NCBI GenBank assembly: GCA_963677695.2
Contig: CAXXUJ010000001.1
Location: forward strand, 2,402,712 to 2,466,711
Reading direction: 5' to 3'
Source: SABI01 sp963677695
GTDB taxonomy: Bacteria; Spirochaetota; Spirochaetia; Sphaerochaetales; Sphaerochaetaceae
DNA: 64,000 nucleotides
Below are positions 52,724 through 63,100 of this stretch, in pieces. Position numbers and translations under genes: made by a program. The notes below the pieces were generated by a model, which was given only the letters and a program-made list of their open reading frames with translations, did not search any database and was not told the origin of the DNA. Position 1 is the first letter of the stretch. Each line of letters opens with the position of its first letter.

Positions 52724-53844
52724 TGCAACCCGGTATGAAGAACAAGACCATTCTCATCGTCGATGATGTGATAGACAATATTGATATTCTCATCGGCATT
52801 CTCGGTAATGATTACCGTATACGTGTGGCGACCACCGGCAGAGAAGCGCTCGATCAGATACGACGAGAGAATCCTGACCTCATCCTCCTTGATTTCATGC
52901 TTCCGGACATGTCCGGTTACGATGTGTGCAGAGCTGTAAAAGCGGAGGAAGAGAGCAGAGGAATTCCGGTGCTCCTTACCTCTTCTTATGCAAACATACA
53001 GAATGAGGAAGCAGGACTGCGGGTCGGTATCATAGACTTCATCTATGAGCCGTTCATTCCCGAACTTGTACAGATCCGTGTCCAGAACCACCTGAACCTC
53101 TATGCGAAGCATAAGGAACTCGAGGATGAGGTTGAAAGAAGAACAAGGAAAATACAGCAGGTACAGGATGCGATGATCGCCTCCTTCGCCTTCATGACCG
53201 AAGCGAGAGACCAGGAGACCGGGGACCATATCTTCCGCACCCAGCACTACTATGAACTTCTCGCTGAAGAGATTTATGCGCACAGACCAGATCTGTTTCC
53301 CTTTGAAGCGATCAAACCTATGGCGCTCTCAAGTACCCTCCATGATATAGGGAAGATAGGGATATCAGATAACATCCTTCTCAAGAGAGGTCCTCTCACC
53401 TTTGAAGAATTCGAGATCATGAAAGAACACACAACGATCGGCGGTGAGATACTCAGGAAGACCAGCGAGTACCTTGCCAATCAGACCAATGACTTTCTCC
53501 ATTACGGTGTTGAGATATCCTCCTGCCACCACGAAAAATGGGATGGGAGCGGTTATCCCATGGGATTGAAAGGGGAGGAGATTCCCATATCGGCACGTAT
53601 TATGGCCATCATTGATGTCTATGATGCGCTCCGTTCCGAGCGCCCCTATAAACCCTCTTTTTCTCATGAGAAGTCGATATCGATCATATTTGAGGGAGAT
53701 GGACGGGTGGAACCGGTTCATTTTGACCCTCTTGTGCTCCAATGCTTTGAAAACCTGTCGCCCCTTCTTGAAAAGATTTCCTCTGCCGAGAACCCGAGCC
53801 AGTATATCAAGGAGAACGCACTATCCTGTCAACTCAGCGGTTGA
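52720..53844 (+). CDS. Receiver-like domain with HD-GYP c-di-GMP phosphodiesterase
   Basis: 374 residues. The receiver has ILIVDD and the phospho-acceptor LLDFMLPDMSG, but the conserved Lys of the KPF motif is Glu (IYEPF), which usually disables normal phosphorylation signalling. The HD-GYP domain is intact: LHDIGKIG, CHHEKWDGSGYP and DVYDALRSERPYK. It is paralogous to the gene at 32584. ATG 52720 overlaps the kinase-like gene stop; ATG 52723 is also possible. It should hydrolyse c-di-GMP, controlled by complex formation rather than phosphate, which is inference. Confidence 0.85.
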   Translation: MMQPGMKNKTILIVDDVIDNIDILIGILGNDYRIRVATTGREALDQIRRENPDLILLDFMLPDMSGYDVCRAVKAEEESRGIPVLLTSSYANIQNEEAGLRVGIIDFIYEPFIPELVQIRVQNHLNLYAKHKELEDEVERRTRKIQQVQDAMIASFAFMTEARDQETGDHIFRTQHYYELLAEEIYAHRPDLFPFEAIKPMALSSTLHDIGKIGISDNILLKRGPLTFEEFEIMKEHTTIGGEILRKTSEYLANQTNDFLHYGVEISSCHHEKWDGSGYPMGLKGEEIPISARIMAIIDVYDALRSERPYKPSFSHEKSISIIFEGDGRVEPVHFDPLVLQCFENLSPLLEKISSAENPSQYIKENALSCQLSG

Positions 53845-53877
53845 TCTTGCTGCAATTCAGCTGATCATATCAGATTC

Positions 53878-55503
53878 CTATTGAGCAGGATAGATTCCCG
53901 ATTCAGATTTCTTTGCCCTGTACATCGCATCATCTGCAAAGCTGATCAGTTCATCCATCGTATGTCCGTCAGCAGGGTAACAGGCTATCCCGATACTTAC
54001 TCCCACTGAAATACTGATGCCGTTAAAATCCATCTCCCTGGTGATCTCACTATGGATTCTGTTGGCGATTTCTTCCAGGTCTGCCGAGTTTTTGCTTACA
54101 TTCAGTACTATAAGGAATTCATCCCCCCCGAGCCGGATCCCTACATCTTTCTCCCTGATTACTGAACGTATCCGCTTCCCCGTTTCGGCGAGACAGAAGT
54201 CTCCTGCTTCATGGCCATAGGTATCGTTGAGAGGTTTGAATTTGTTCAGGTCAAGGAAGAGGAGAGAGAAATCGCTGTCATGTTTTTTCTTCTTTTTCAG
54301 AAGGATTTCCAGCTGATCCATTCCGTGTTCTCTTGTATCGAGACCGGTCAGCTGATCATACCTTGCCAGCACTCTGATGTTGTGGATATCAACCCGGCGA
54401 ACTTCTCTGTAATAGGAAAGGAGGATGGCCACTCCGATAAGAATCAGAGAGGAAAGAAGCACAAGGAGTCTGCCCATCAGCGTGGCGGGCATGAGAGGAC
54501 GTTCAAAATAGGATAGGGGCATTTCAGAGAGAATGATCCAGTTGTACTCCCTGGAAGAATGTATATTTGCATCGATCTCTTTCCCGTCTGAGCCTGTTAC
54601 CCAGCCATTTCCGAGAGGATGGATATGACTGAACACGTAGAGTTTGTCGTTCAGGTGGACATTCCCGGTTTCATTGGTGAGGATTTTCTGCCACAGCGGT
54701 CCCATATCTTTCTGTGCTGTATCCTCCTGATGGTCCGGGAACATGAAACCGAATTCGGTGTCGGGATTTCTATCGTTAACGATATAGTAGCCGCCAGCAT
54801 TCAGCATCATCACTGTACCTGCCGTCACATTCTCGGGAAACATCTCTCTGAACAGGTTGAGTGTGTTCTCGGCAAGGTAGTTCAGTACGACAATCCCATG
54901 CAATTCTCCCTCGGTACCAATGACGGGGGTGGCGAACCGTATCATCGGTTTGTAGGGTACTTCAATCTCTCCGTGTTCTATATTCAGATCAAGAACAGAG
55001 ACATACACCTGACCCTTAGCAAGATTGATGCTGTCGGTGAAATAGTACCTGTCCCCCTTGTTCTGCAGATCCTCTGCAGAAACAATCTCACAGTCCCCGT
55101 AATTGTAGTTTACCCTGATCTGTTCCATGCCGGAAGCATCAATAAAGCGTATCTGGTCGTAGTGTTCTGAAATTTCAGCCATTGTGTAGAACATATGCTC
55201 AGCATTCAATCGGCTCTCTTCTCTGGATCGACGTGTCTGATTTGATGCAACGAATTCACTAAGGATCAGGAGGTCGTTGGCGATGTGGGATAGGTTGTCC
55301 TGAATGGAGAGGGCGGCTCCGGAAATGGAAGTCTGCTTCTCTATGATGAAGTCTCTCTCCTTTCCTACCGATTCCACATTCCTGGAAACCGATACGATAA
55401 TGAAGATTGGTAGAGAGAGCAGGGTGAGAATAATACATGTTCCAATGATTATCTTCACATTATTCAGTCTGATCATCTTTCTGTTACTCACGTTGTGACT
55501 CAT
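53878..55503 (-). CDS. Membrane dCache-GGDEF diguanylate cyclase
   Basis: 541 residues. A membrane helix (about 15-35), a periplasmic dCache-type sensor domain (about 40-330) with a FIDASGMEQIR-type element, and a second helix (about 340-362) lead to a GGDEF domain. The active site is canonical, RLGGDEF, and an RxxD inhibitory site (REKD) lies five residues upstream, so product inhibition is expected. It synthesises c-di-GMP from GTP in response to an extracellular ligand. It is convergent with the HD-GYP gene, with stops 33 bases apart, placing synthesis and degradation side by side. Confidence 0.92.
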   Translation of the reverse strand: MSHNVSNRKMIRLNNVKIIIGTCIILTLLSLPIFIIVSVSRNVESVGKERDFIIEKQTSISGAALSIQDNLSHIANDLLILSEFVASNQTRRSREESRLNAEHMFYTMAEISEHYDQIRFIDASGMEQIRVNYNYGDCEIVSAEDLQNKGDRYYFTDSINLAKGQVYVSVLDLNIEHGEIEVPYKPMIRFATPVIGTEGELHGIVVLNYLAENTLNLFREMFPENVTAGTVMMLNAGGYYIVNDRNPDTEFGFMFPDHQEDTAQKDMGPLWQKILTNETGNVHLNDKLYVFSHIHPLGNGWVTGSDGKEIDANIHSSREYNWIILSEMPLSYFERPLMPATLMGRLLVLLSSLILIGVAILLSYYREVRRVDIHNIRVLARYDQLTGLDTREHGMDQLEILLKKKKKHDSDFSLLFLDLNKFKPLNDTYGHEAGDFCLAETGKRIRSVIREKDVGIRLGGDEFLIVLNVSKNSADLEEIANRIHSEITREMDFNGISISVGVSIGIACYPADGHTMDELISFADDAMYRAKKSESGIYPAQ

Positions 55504-55604
55504 ATATCCAGTATAGGTCGTTCCTCATGATTTGCACAGGTTTGTTATGTAAAGGAGGAATTAGAATGTGAACAAAAAAAGAAACGGGAAGTGATTTCAT
55601 CCGC

Positions 55605-55796
55605 ATGATACAAAAATCGGGTCGTCAGTACTATGCGTTTCATGTAATCTCAGGTGACTTTCATCTGAAGATTCCAGACGTGCAGAGTAAAGAACGTAAT
55701 AGATTAAGAGAGTTGTTTTTATATGCTTTCAATAGATACCTCAAACACATACCGTGCAGAAGCCTATCCTTCGGGATGAATCGTTATCATTTTTGA
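55605..55796 (+). pseudogene. Remnant of REP-associated (Y1/IS200-like) transposase
   Basis: 63 codons reading YYAFHVISGDFHLKI, then a KERNRLRELFLYAFNRY helix and SLSFGMNRYHF. This follows the order seen at the N terminus of REP-associated tyrosine transposases (YHVISR..., RLRELL..., MxNHxHLL), ending exactly at the HUH-motif position. The catalytic part is missing, and its 3' end overlaps the convergent GH3 gene. The match is from pattern memory and is tentative. Confidence 0.4.
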
Positions 55797-58730
55797 GAAT
55801 ACCGCTTCTTCAGATGACTTTGCCACGATAATTTCCCTCGTTCCCACCGCCCGGACCCATTTGTCCCTTGTTCCGTCCTCCCGGGTGATCAGGTCAATGT
55901 GTGGATCCCAATATGAGAGCATTCGTTCTCCAATCCGAATGCGCACGTTCTTTGATTCACCTGGTTTTAATTCACCTGTTCTAGCGAATCCGACAAGCTG
56001 TTCCTCAGCACACTGGATATGGTTGGGCACATCTATCTTTCCCAGATAGACCTGCACAATCTCATCACCTTTCATATTACCGGTATTGGTAACCGAGAGT
56101 GAGACTTCGAAACCTGTTCCCGATGCGATAACAGTAATCTCGTCATATGCAAACGTTGTATAGCTCAACCCGAAACCGAAGGGGTAGGCCGGTGTGGTCC
56201 CTGTACGTTTGTTCCAGCGGTATCCGAAATCGAGACCTTCTGTGTAAGAAATGGAGAACTCTGTTCCCATATCCTGAGGATCACCCCATCGCTCGAGCAT
56301 TGTCGCCATGTCAGAGTGCGTACAGACATCTTTCGATGTTTCAGGAAGGGTGACACACAACTTGCCTGAAAAATTTTCCTTGCCTGTAAGCAGTTTCACC
56401 AGGGCGGAATTCTGAGCCTGTCCGCCGTAAAATAAGGAGATGAGAGCATCAGTCTTCTCGTGCCATCCTCCTTCCAGTGCAAATGCTGAACGGCTGTTCA
56501 TCACAACGATGAACCGGTTCCCTGCTTCAATGGCAGCCTTCTGTACTGTGAGAAGGTCCTCCAGATTGTTGACAGTCAGATTCTTCTTCTCCAGGTCGAT
56601 GCCATGGTGGCCCAGGATTCCCGTGCGGGCAAAATAGATAACCACAGGATTGTTCTGTGCTGCAGCAATCGCTCTTTCTTTATCTTTCAGTTTCATTGAC
56701 GGGGTATTCCATGCAAGCCACAGCTGTACATCCTTTTCCGGATATACAGCATCGGCCGTTATCAAGAGGCGGTAAGCTTTCCCCTTGCTAAACGAAACTG
56801 TTCTTATGACGGGAGATAGCCCGTCTTTATCCGGCATATCGAATTCCCATTGAACTCCGTGACCGAAATCGTTTCCTCCGCATACTGATATAAGCTTTAC
56901 ATCTCCATCGAATAATTCAAGAGTAGTATTACCTCCCATATTTCGAAAGATAATATCAGTATCACCGGTTTCGGCAGCTTTCAGATACCCTTTCCAGGTG
57001 AAGGTGCAGCCGCTGGAAATGGCATTTCCATCAATTCCGTTGCAGAAACCGTGAGACTTACAGAGAAATTCCACCTTGCTGTCCACACTGAAAACCGTTC
57101 CAGTGACACGCCCCGGGACATCCACCTGCCTCGCCTCAGCATAGGGGTCCTTCATTCCGGGCAGAGGCGGCCGGGGAGCGCCGGGAACAGAATAATCGAT
57201 AACGTAACTGTCCTCATGCAGGATTCCCCAGCTTCTTTCTAATCCGCTTATCAGGCATTGCTCATCAGAGAAGAAATATTCTTCAGGTATGGTATGACCC
57301 AGTACATCCTTATAGGGTTCAACTGTCAGTTTTGCATCGGGAATGTGTTCCAGAATGCTCTCTTGTGGGGTAAGAACATATTCCCATACTCCCTGTGAAC
57401 GTTCAAAGCCTGTACCGCAGACTGGATATTTCGCGCCAAGGCCGATAAGGGCAACACCTTTTTCAAAGTCTGAAGCAGCAAGTGGCAGGAGCGATCCTTC
57501 ATTTTTAAGAAGGACACTTCCTTTCAGGCATATCTCCTCTGCAATGGTGTTATCTTCCTTGTATAATCCTGAAATGCGGTCCTTGTAATAGCTGTCAACG
57601 GGCATAATGGGCTCTGTCCTGTGAGGATCTTCTTTTGCCTGATGTGTGTCCGGGTCAATTGCGACCAATCCAAGATACCCGGCAGCACCATATCCCCACA
57701 ACAGGTGACCTATAGCTCTGTCAATATCTTCCATCGTGAGCAATCCCTTACGGAGGTAGGCGCGAAGTCCCGGTTCAGCATTAAACGGTGCAATCCCCAT
57801 TTCATTGTCAGTTCCCAAGTGAACAGAGACCTCTTTGTTGCCTCCGGCATCAGTCGTTATGTTTCCGGGCCAGTTCCACATGTCACGTGGAACTTCAATA
57901 TTCAAATATGGGCTTGATGCAGCATTATAACCATTCACACGGTTATACGAGGTCATGATCGATGCCAGTCTCCCGTGTATGACTGCCTGTTCAAAGGGAT
58001 ACAGGTAAGCTGTATGGAGGGTCTGTTCGTCGACAGTGATGCTCAACGCTCCATCACCCCCGGAGCTGTATGCGCCTAGATGTTTTGCCATGGCGCCGAC
58101 ACCGTTTTCCTGAATACCCTTAGTCAGTTCTACCGCCAGTTCCCCTGTCAGGTAATAGTCTTCTCCCATGGTATCACGGGTCCTCATCCAATATGGTGAA
58201 CGAGTCAGGTCAAACTGTGCTCCAAGCTGCCAGTTCGCTCCCACACTCTTTAATTCTCTTCCCAGAACAGTTCCGTACTTCCTTGCCAGTAAGGGACTGA
58301 ACGTACATCCCAGAACCAGTTCAACCGGCAGATTCGTCGTTTCATAGACAGCGTTCACCCCTGAAGGACCATCATTTTGAATCATGGCAGGAACCCCCAG
58401 CCGGGGGATGCCGCCAACAAATGAAGAGCATCCTGTTTCCTTTGGGGCTATAGGCAAAGAATGTAGTAATTCATCCTTCTCCGAAAAGGTCATGGCTGAA
58501 ATTACCCCACGGGAAATGTGCGCAATTTCGGCATCGGCCATAGGGGAAAGAAGCTCTCTGGGATAGGTATCAGGATACGTTGTTTGTCCGTTTTCTGTTA
58601 TGACAGGTTCAGGAGGATCAGTTACTACCAGGCCATTGAATTCCCTGTCAGTATTTCTTTGAATTGTGGCTTGAGCTGTGAAGGCATTTATCCCCACACG
58701 AGCTTTGGTATCCGTATGTTTATCTTTCAT
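55764..58730 (-). CDS. Glycoside hydrolase family 3 beta-glucosidase-like enzyme
   Basis: 988 residues, no signal peptide, so cytoplasmic. The GH3 N-terminal barrel (about 60-390) carries the nucleophile Asp in NITTDAGGNKE, where many relatives have SDW. The GH3 C domain (about 400-880) is interrupted by a PA14-like insert (about 565-690) with YLKAAETGD and GKAYRLLI elements. A fibronectin-type C-terminal domain (about 880-970) follows. The substrate is probably a beta-linked glucoside or xyloside; it cannot be fixed from sequence. Upstream are 230 bases to tRNA-Pro. The 3' end overlaps the transposase remnant. Confidence 0.88.
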   Translation of the reverse strand: MKDKHTDTKARVGINAFTAQATIQRNTDREFNGLVVTDPPEPVITENGQTTYPDTYPRELLSPMADAEIAHISRGVISAMTFSEKDELLHSLPIAPKETGCSSFVGGIPRLGVPAMIQNDGPSGVNAVYETTNLPVELVLGCTFSPLLARKYGTVLGRELKSVGANWQLGAQFDLTRSPYWMRTRDTMGEDYYLTGELAVELTKGIQENGVGAMAKHLGAYSSGGDGALSITVDEQTLHTAYLYPFEQAVIHGRLASIMTSYNRVNGYNAASSPYLNIEVPRDMWNWPGNITTDAGGNKEVSVHLGTDNEMGIAPFNAEPGLRAYLRKGLLTMEDIDRAIGHLLWGYGAAGYLGLVAIDPDTHQAKEDPHRTEPIMPVDSYYKDRISGLYKEDNTIAEEICLKGSVLLKNEGSLLPLAASDFEKGVALIGLGAKYPVCGTGFERSQGVWEYVLTPQESILEHIPDAKLTVEPYKDVLGHTIPEEYFFSDEQCLISGLERSWGILHEDSYVIDYSVPGAPRPPLPGMKDPYAEARQVDVPGRVTGTVFSVDSKVEFLCKSHGFCNGIDGNAISSGCTFTWKGYLKAAETGDTDIIFRNMGGNTTLELFDGDVKLISVCGGNDFGHGVQWEFDMPDKDGLSPVIRTVSFSKGKAYRLLITADAVYPEKDVQLWLAWNTPSMKLKDKERAIAAAQNNPVVIYFARTGILGHHGIDLEKKNLTVNNLEDLLTVQKAAIEAGNRFIVVMNSRSAFALEGGWHEKTDALISLFYGGQAQNSALVKLLTGKENFSGKLCVTLPETSKDVCTHSDMATMLERWGDPQDMGTEFSISYTEGLDFGYRWNKRTGTTPAYPFGFGLSYTTFAYDEITVIASGTGFEVSLSVTNTGNMKGDEIVQVYLGKIDVPNHIQCAEEQLVGFARTGELKPGESKNVRIRIGERMLSYWDPHIDLITREDGTRDKWVRAVGTREIIVAKSSEEAVFSKMITIHPEG

Positions 58731-58918
58731 GTGTGAGCCTCCTTTTCAAAACCCTCAAGAACAAGTGTAGCCCCTGAGTAATAGATGTGAAATGTTGGAA
58801 TTTATCAGAACAAACGTCTGTTTTTACATTCTAAGATATACCTGATAGATATGGTATTATCCGCGGTTGAATGTGAGTCATGTGACGAGAATGTATCCGT
58901 TGGTGATATGTTTTGAGC

Positions 58919-58952
58919 AAAAAAAATCCTGTAAGAAAAATTCTTACAGGAT
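58919..58952 (-). terminator. Rho-independent terminator of the tRNA-Pro transcript
   Basis: ATCCTGTAAGAA and TTCTTACAGGAT form a perfect 12-bp stem with a 3-base loop. On the minus strand it is followed by a run of at least seven T, just after the tRNA. Confidence 0.9.
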
Positions 58953-58964
58953 AAGTACTTAATA

Positions 58965-59038
58965 TCGGGCTGGGCGGATTTGAACCGCCGACCCCATGTC
59001 CCCCAGACATGTACGCTAAACCCCTGCGCTACAGCCCG
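58965..59038 (-). tRNA. tRNA-Pro (GGG anticodon)
   Basis: 74 bases on the minus strand. The 7-bp acceptor arms are CGGGCTG and CAGCCCG, with discriminator A. The anticodon loop is CTGGGGG between CATGT and ACATG, giving anticodon GGG. The T-loop reads GGTTCAAATCC. CCA is not encoded and must be added. A strong terminator follows. Confidence 0.95.
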
Positions 59039-59208
59039 TACTCGAAGGACAATAGCACAGGTGTGCGTTTCATGTCAATAAACCGGTGATTTTTGTGTTG
59101 TGTTGTTTGTAATATGTCATAAGATCTCTAAATTCTGGTGAATAGCAAGTAAAATACAAATATTCTGCCTGATAATTGCGAAAAATGAATATATTTTATA
59201 CAAAACAG

Positions 59209-59240
59209 TTGACACAAGTGGTTGGTATGCATACTATAAT
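59209..59240 (+). promoter_or_regulatory. Promoter of the chaperone-usher operon
   Basis: TTGACA (59209-59214) with TACTAT (59232-59237, 17-base spacer); a perfect TATAAT at 59235-59240 overlaps it with a 20-base spacer. The predicted leader is about 150 bases and contains a small ORF. Confidence 0.55.
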
Positions 59241-59262
59241 GTCATCAAATGGTTGAATTGAT

Positions 59263-59382
59263 ATGAGCATAGGCTTAAAGATAATGGGAAGAAGCAGAAA
59301 AACTTCTTCAAAGAGGTATTCGATGAAAACGTACAGAGTATACATAAAACCTATTTGCAACAGGTGCGGACAGATGGTATGA
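59263..59382 (+). CDS. Possible 39-residue leader ORF with CxxC motif
   Basis: An open frame from ATG 59263 ends at TGA 59382, 14 bases before the chaperone start at 59397. It is basic and ends with ICNRCGQMV. There is no strong ribosome binding site at 59263; an internal ATG at 59284 is an alternative. The frame could be chance, or a leader peptide coupled to chaperone translation. Confidence 0.25.
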   Translation: MSIGLKIMGRSRKTSSKRYSMKTYRVYIKPICNRCGQMV

Positions 59383-59396
59383 TGAGGGACATGAAC

Positions 59397-60161
59397 ATGA
59401 ACAAGTTGCGTTTTGTAATAATTGCTACCCTTCTCGTGATTTTTCTGGCGCCGTTATCGGCTTTTCAGTTCTCTCCGCTCGAGCAGGAATTCGCTCCTAC
59501 CGGATCAGACAGCACGAAGACCTATACGATCGTGAATGATTCTGCCGATACCATTGCAGTTGAAGTTACAGCATTGACGAGAGATCTCTCCTCAAACGGT
59601 ACCGAGACGAATGCCAATGCATCTGCCTATTTCTCAATCGTTCCGAGCAAGGTCCTGTTGAAACCCCAGTCCTCGCAGATTGTACGTGTTCAGTACCGGG
59701 GACCGAGAACTGTTCCCACCGAACTTGCATTCAGAATCAAGGCTGAGCAGATTCCCTACAGCAAGGGTCGTGCTTCCGAAGATACCAGCATGTTCAACTT
59801 CCTCTATGTGTATACAACGAGTGCTTATATAGCTCCTTCACGGACAATAGAAAAGGTTGAAGTGGTTTCCGTCACTCCTGCAAAGACTGTAGAAGGTCGC
59901 CAGGTTCTTTCCCTTGAGGTGGAGAATACCGGGGCGGTTCACCAGATCCTCAATGATTTGAAAATTGAGGTGATTGAGAATGCAACCAGAAAGAGTGTTA
60001 TCTACCAGGGAAATGCACTCGGTTTCGCCAATGGACTGAATCTCCTTGCAGATAAGAAGGTTCGTGTGAATCTCGCATGGCCGAGCACATTTGAATTTCC
60101 CTCATCAAGTGCTGGGGCATCTTCGTTGTTTACTACAAAAATCAGTTACGGCGACCAATAA
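59397..60161 (+). CDS. Periplasmic pilus chaperone, PapD-like (chaperone-usher)
   Basis: 254 residues from ATG 59397, chosen because GAGGG lies 8 bases upstream; ATG 59391 is the alternative. The signal peptide has a hydrophobic core FVIIATLLVIFL and cleaves near LSAFQ. Two immunoglobulin-like domains follow, with the chaperone signature VLLKPQSSQIVRVQYRG (about residue 95) and paired strands rich in alternating hydrophobics. It donates a strand to pilin subunits in the periplasm. The usher gene follows by 23 bases; no pilin gene is in the window. The FSPLEQEFAPTG start resembles the archaic/alternative usher class. Confidence 0.8.
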   Translation: MNKLRFVIIATLLVIFLAPLSAFQFSPLEQEFAPTGSDSTKTYTIVNDSADTIAVEVTALTRDLSSNGTETNANASAYFSIVPSKVLLKPQSSQIVRVQYRGPRTVPTELAFRIKAEQIPYSKGRASEDTSMFNFLYVYTTSAYIAPSRTIEKVEVVSVTPAKTVEGRQVLSLEVENTGAVHQILNDLKIEVIENATRKSVIYQGNALGFANGLNLLADKKVRVNLAWPSTFEFPSSSAGASSLFTTKISYGDQ

Positions 60162-60184
60162 TTTTCATGAGGTAAAGGACTCTG

Positions 60185-63100
60185 ATGGGAACGCGAAAAA
60201 TCAGGGCTCTTGCAGCCCTGCTTATACTTATATTCTATTCGCTGACCTTATTGACTCTCCTGTCTGAAAGGGGAGATGGTATTGAAGAAGAACCTTCAGT
60301 CATAGATGTCGTTGAAGCAGCACCTGCTGCTGCAGGTGTCGAAGAGACTTCTCCCCCTATTGTTGACTCTGAGGGGATGATTCCTCCTATCGAGCTTTCC
60401 GGGCAGCCATCAACACCTCCTCCTGAACATATATCAGTGGAAACAGAAGTCATTGTTGATCAGCCTCTACTCATTGAAGAACCCGTAGTCATGGAAGAGA
60501 TGCCGTCAGCAGATATCATCATTCAATCACCGGTATCTGAAGAGCTTATACTTGAGGAGCCTGTATCAGAGGAGCTTCTCTTATTTGATGAGCCTGTCAC
60601 CACTGATCAGATTGTAGCTGAAGAATCTTTTTTCTCAGATGAACTCATAACGGATGATAAGGCTGAGCTGATAATCGATGATGCTCCGGCCACCCTGATT
60701 CTTGATGAACCTGCCCCTGAAGCGGATCCTTTCTTCAGTGATACCGAGGATGACGCTTTCTGGGATGATTTTTTCGTGGCGGGTGAAGAGGATGCTGCCC
60801 TCTTTGACGAAGGGTCCTTCTATGTACCGCTTATTGTGAATTATGATTACCTGAGTGATATCATGGTCACCTTTGACGGCGATGAGGTGCTTGTAAATAC
60901 ACAGGAGCTGAGTGACCTCATCTATGAAGATCTTATTCCGAAAGTCCGGAAAGCGGTTTTTGATGGTGCCGGGGAACATGTCGCTCTATCTTATCTCAAC
61001 GCACTGGGAGTGGAGGGAAGCTACGATTATACGAGCTTTGCACTTTCTCTGAGGTTCGAGAACTGGATGATGCCGATAAAGAAACTCTCCATCAATCAGG
61101 GGGATGTGGCAAAATACGGTACATATGAAATGAGCGGCTCTGAAGAGCTCAGGCCGTCGCTGTTCAGCACGTTTACGAACTATTCTGTCCATGCGGGATT
61201 GTCCTGGAGTGAAGATAATCCCATCGAACTGACTCCTGCCGATCTATTTTCTGTTCAAGCCCGTTCCAGCATGGCCATATCGGATCTCTCCTTTGACTTT
61301 TCTTTTCTCCTTCATCCCGGGAAAGGCTATTCTACAACCACTTCAAGCTGGAGTACATCACTGAGTGACTACTTCACCTGGGGAGGAATTGTAGGATTCT
61401 ATGACTTTATCGACACATCGGTCCGTCTCAGCTTCGGTAACGTTTCAGAGTACCTCAGTACAGACAAGGGATCATACGGTATCGGGTTGGAGAAACGCTA
61501 TGCCTACGGAACTGCACAACCGAATTCACACCAGTTCCAGTATCCGATTCAGATTGAAGTTCCCTCGGTGGTTGAGGTTTTTATAAATGATAAGAGCGTC
61601 TACCGAAGGCAGGTGCTTGCCGGGCAGTACAGTCTGCAGGATTTCATTTTCTCTCAGGGGGCGAACAACACCCGCGTGGTCGTTACAAGCGTCGATGATC
61701 CTGAGAAGATAGATGAGTATGACTTTTCCCTCTCCTATGATTCCCGCCTCATGGCGGTGGGAGATACCCTCTATTCCGCGGCTGTCTCTTCTCCCTCGGA
61801 TGAGATCTCACCCCGTTTCAGACTGAGCCAGACCTATGGTCTGATGAACACTATGACTGGTGGATACTCACTCGCTGCCTCTCCAAGTGCGTTATATGCA
61901 GGACTGAACTTTATACTTTCCACCAAGGCCGGTACCATAAACGGACAGGCTGCAGGGTCATTGAACGCTCCCCTGGGCTTCGGCTGGGCAGCTACCGGCT
62001 CGATGAGCGTTGCCTCTCTGCCCGATATCTCCCTGCTCGGGTCTCTCTCTCTGAATTTCGCCTATACAAACCGTCTGTTTACTTCTTCCATTGAAGTTCC
62101 TGCCACTACGTCACCTTCCTCGGGCAATCTTCTCCAGGCAGGATTCTCTCTGTCGGGATCAATCATAGATACAATCAAATATTCACTCAACTCCAGCCTC
62201 TCCTGGTATACAAATCAGAGTGATCTGACCGTAAGAACCTCTCTTTCAGCCAGTTTTTCTCTGATAAAAAGCCTCTCAGTATCAGCTTCACTTTCATATC
62301 AGCAGTATACTGCAACAGCTCCCTCGCTCACCTATCAGATAGGGGCATCCTGGGCGATTGCGAAGGATGCGAGTGTTGCAGCTTCCACGAATCTCGAGAG
62401 TTCAAGCTACATCAGCGGTTCCTTCCGTCCCTTCTCAAGCGATAACGACTCCTTCCGCTTCACCTTCAGCGGTATAGATTTTACAGACCCCCTCAACCAT
62501 CAGGGTTCCCTGTTCTATTCCCATACCGGCACCATGTCCGGTCTTAACCTGAGCGGACAGTACTCCGATTCCTTCCGGTCGTATAACCTTTCCATGAATC
62601 TGACAGGAGCAGTTGCCTACGCCGGCGGTCTTGTGGGAGTGGGCAGAAGCATTTCAGATTCCTTCCTTCTGGTCCGTCCGGGTGGTGCTATGGCTCATCA
62701 GGATGTAGCCGTGACACGGACAATGACAACCGATCCCCAGCAGCTTCCATCCTTCCTCGGCACCAGTTTATATAGCGGACTTTCTCCTTATCAGGAGAAC
62801 AATATAGTCGTCTACGGTATCGGGACAGATCTTCTCAGCTCTTCAGAATCGTTCATCTATACTGCGAATCCAAGACCCCGGCAGGGGTATTCAGTAAAGG
62901 TTTCCAGTGAGGTTGCCTATTCTGTGGTGGGTACGCTCCTGAAGACATCCACCGTCCCGTATGACCGCTACACTGTCGATATCGCAAAGGTTGAGGAGGA
63001 CGAGAACGGGGATGAAATCCTGATGCTTGATGAAACCCTCTACCTCTTTACTGATGAGACAGGATTCTACTTCATGAGCGGGCTCACGCCCGGGTATTAT

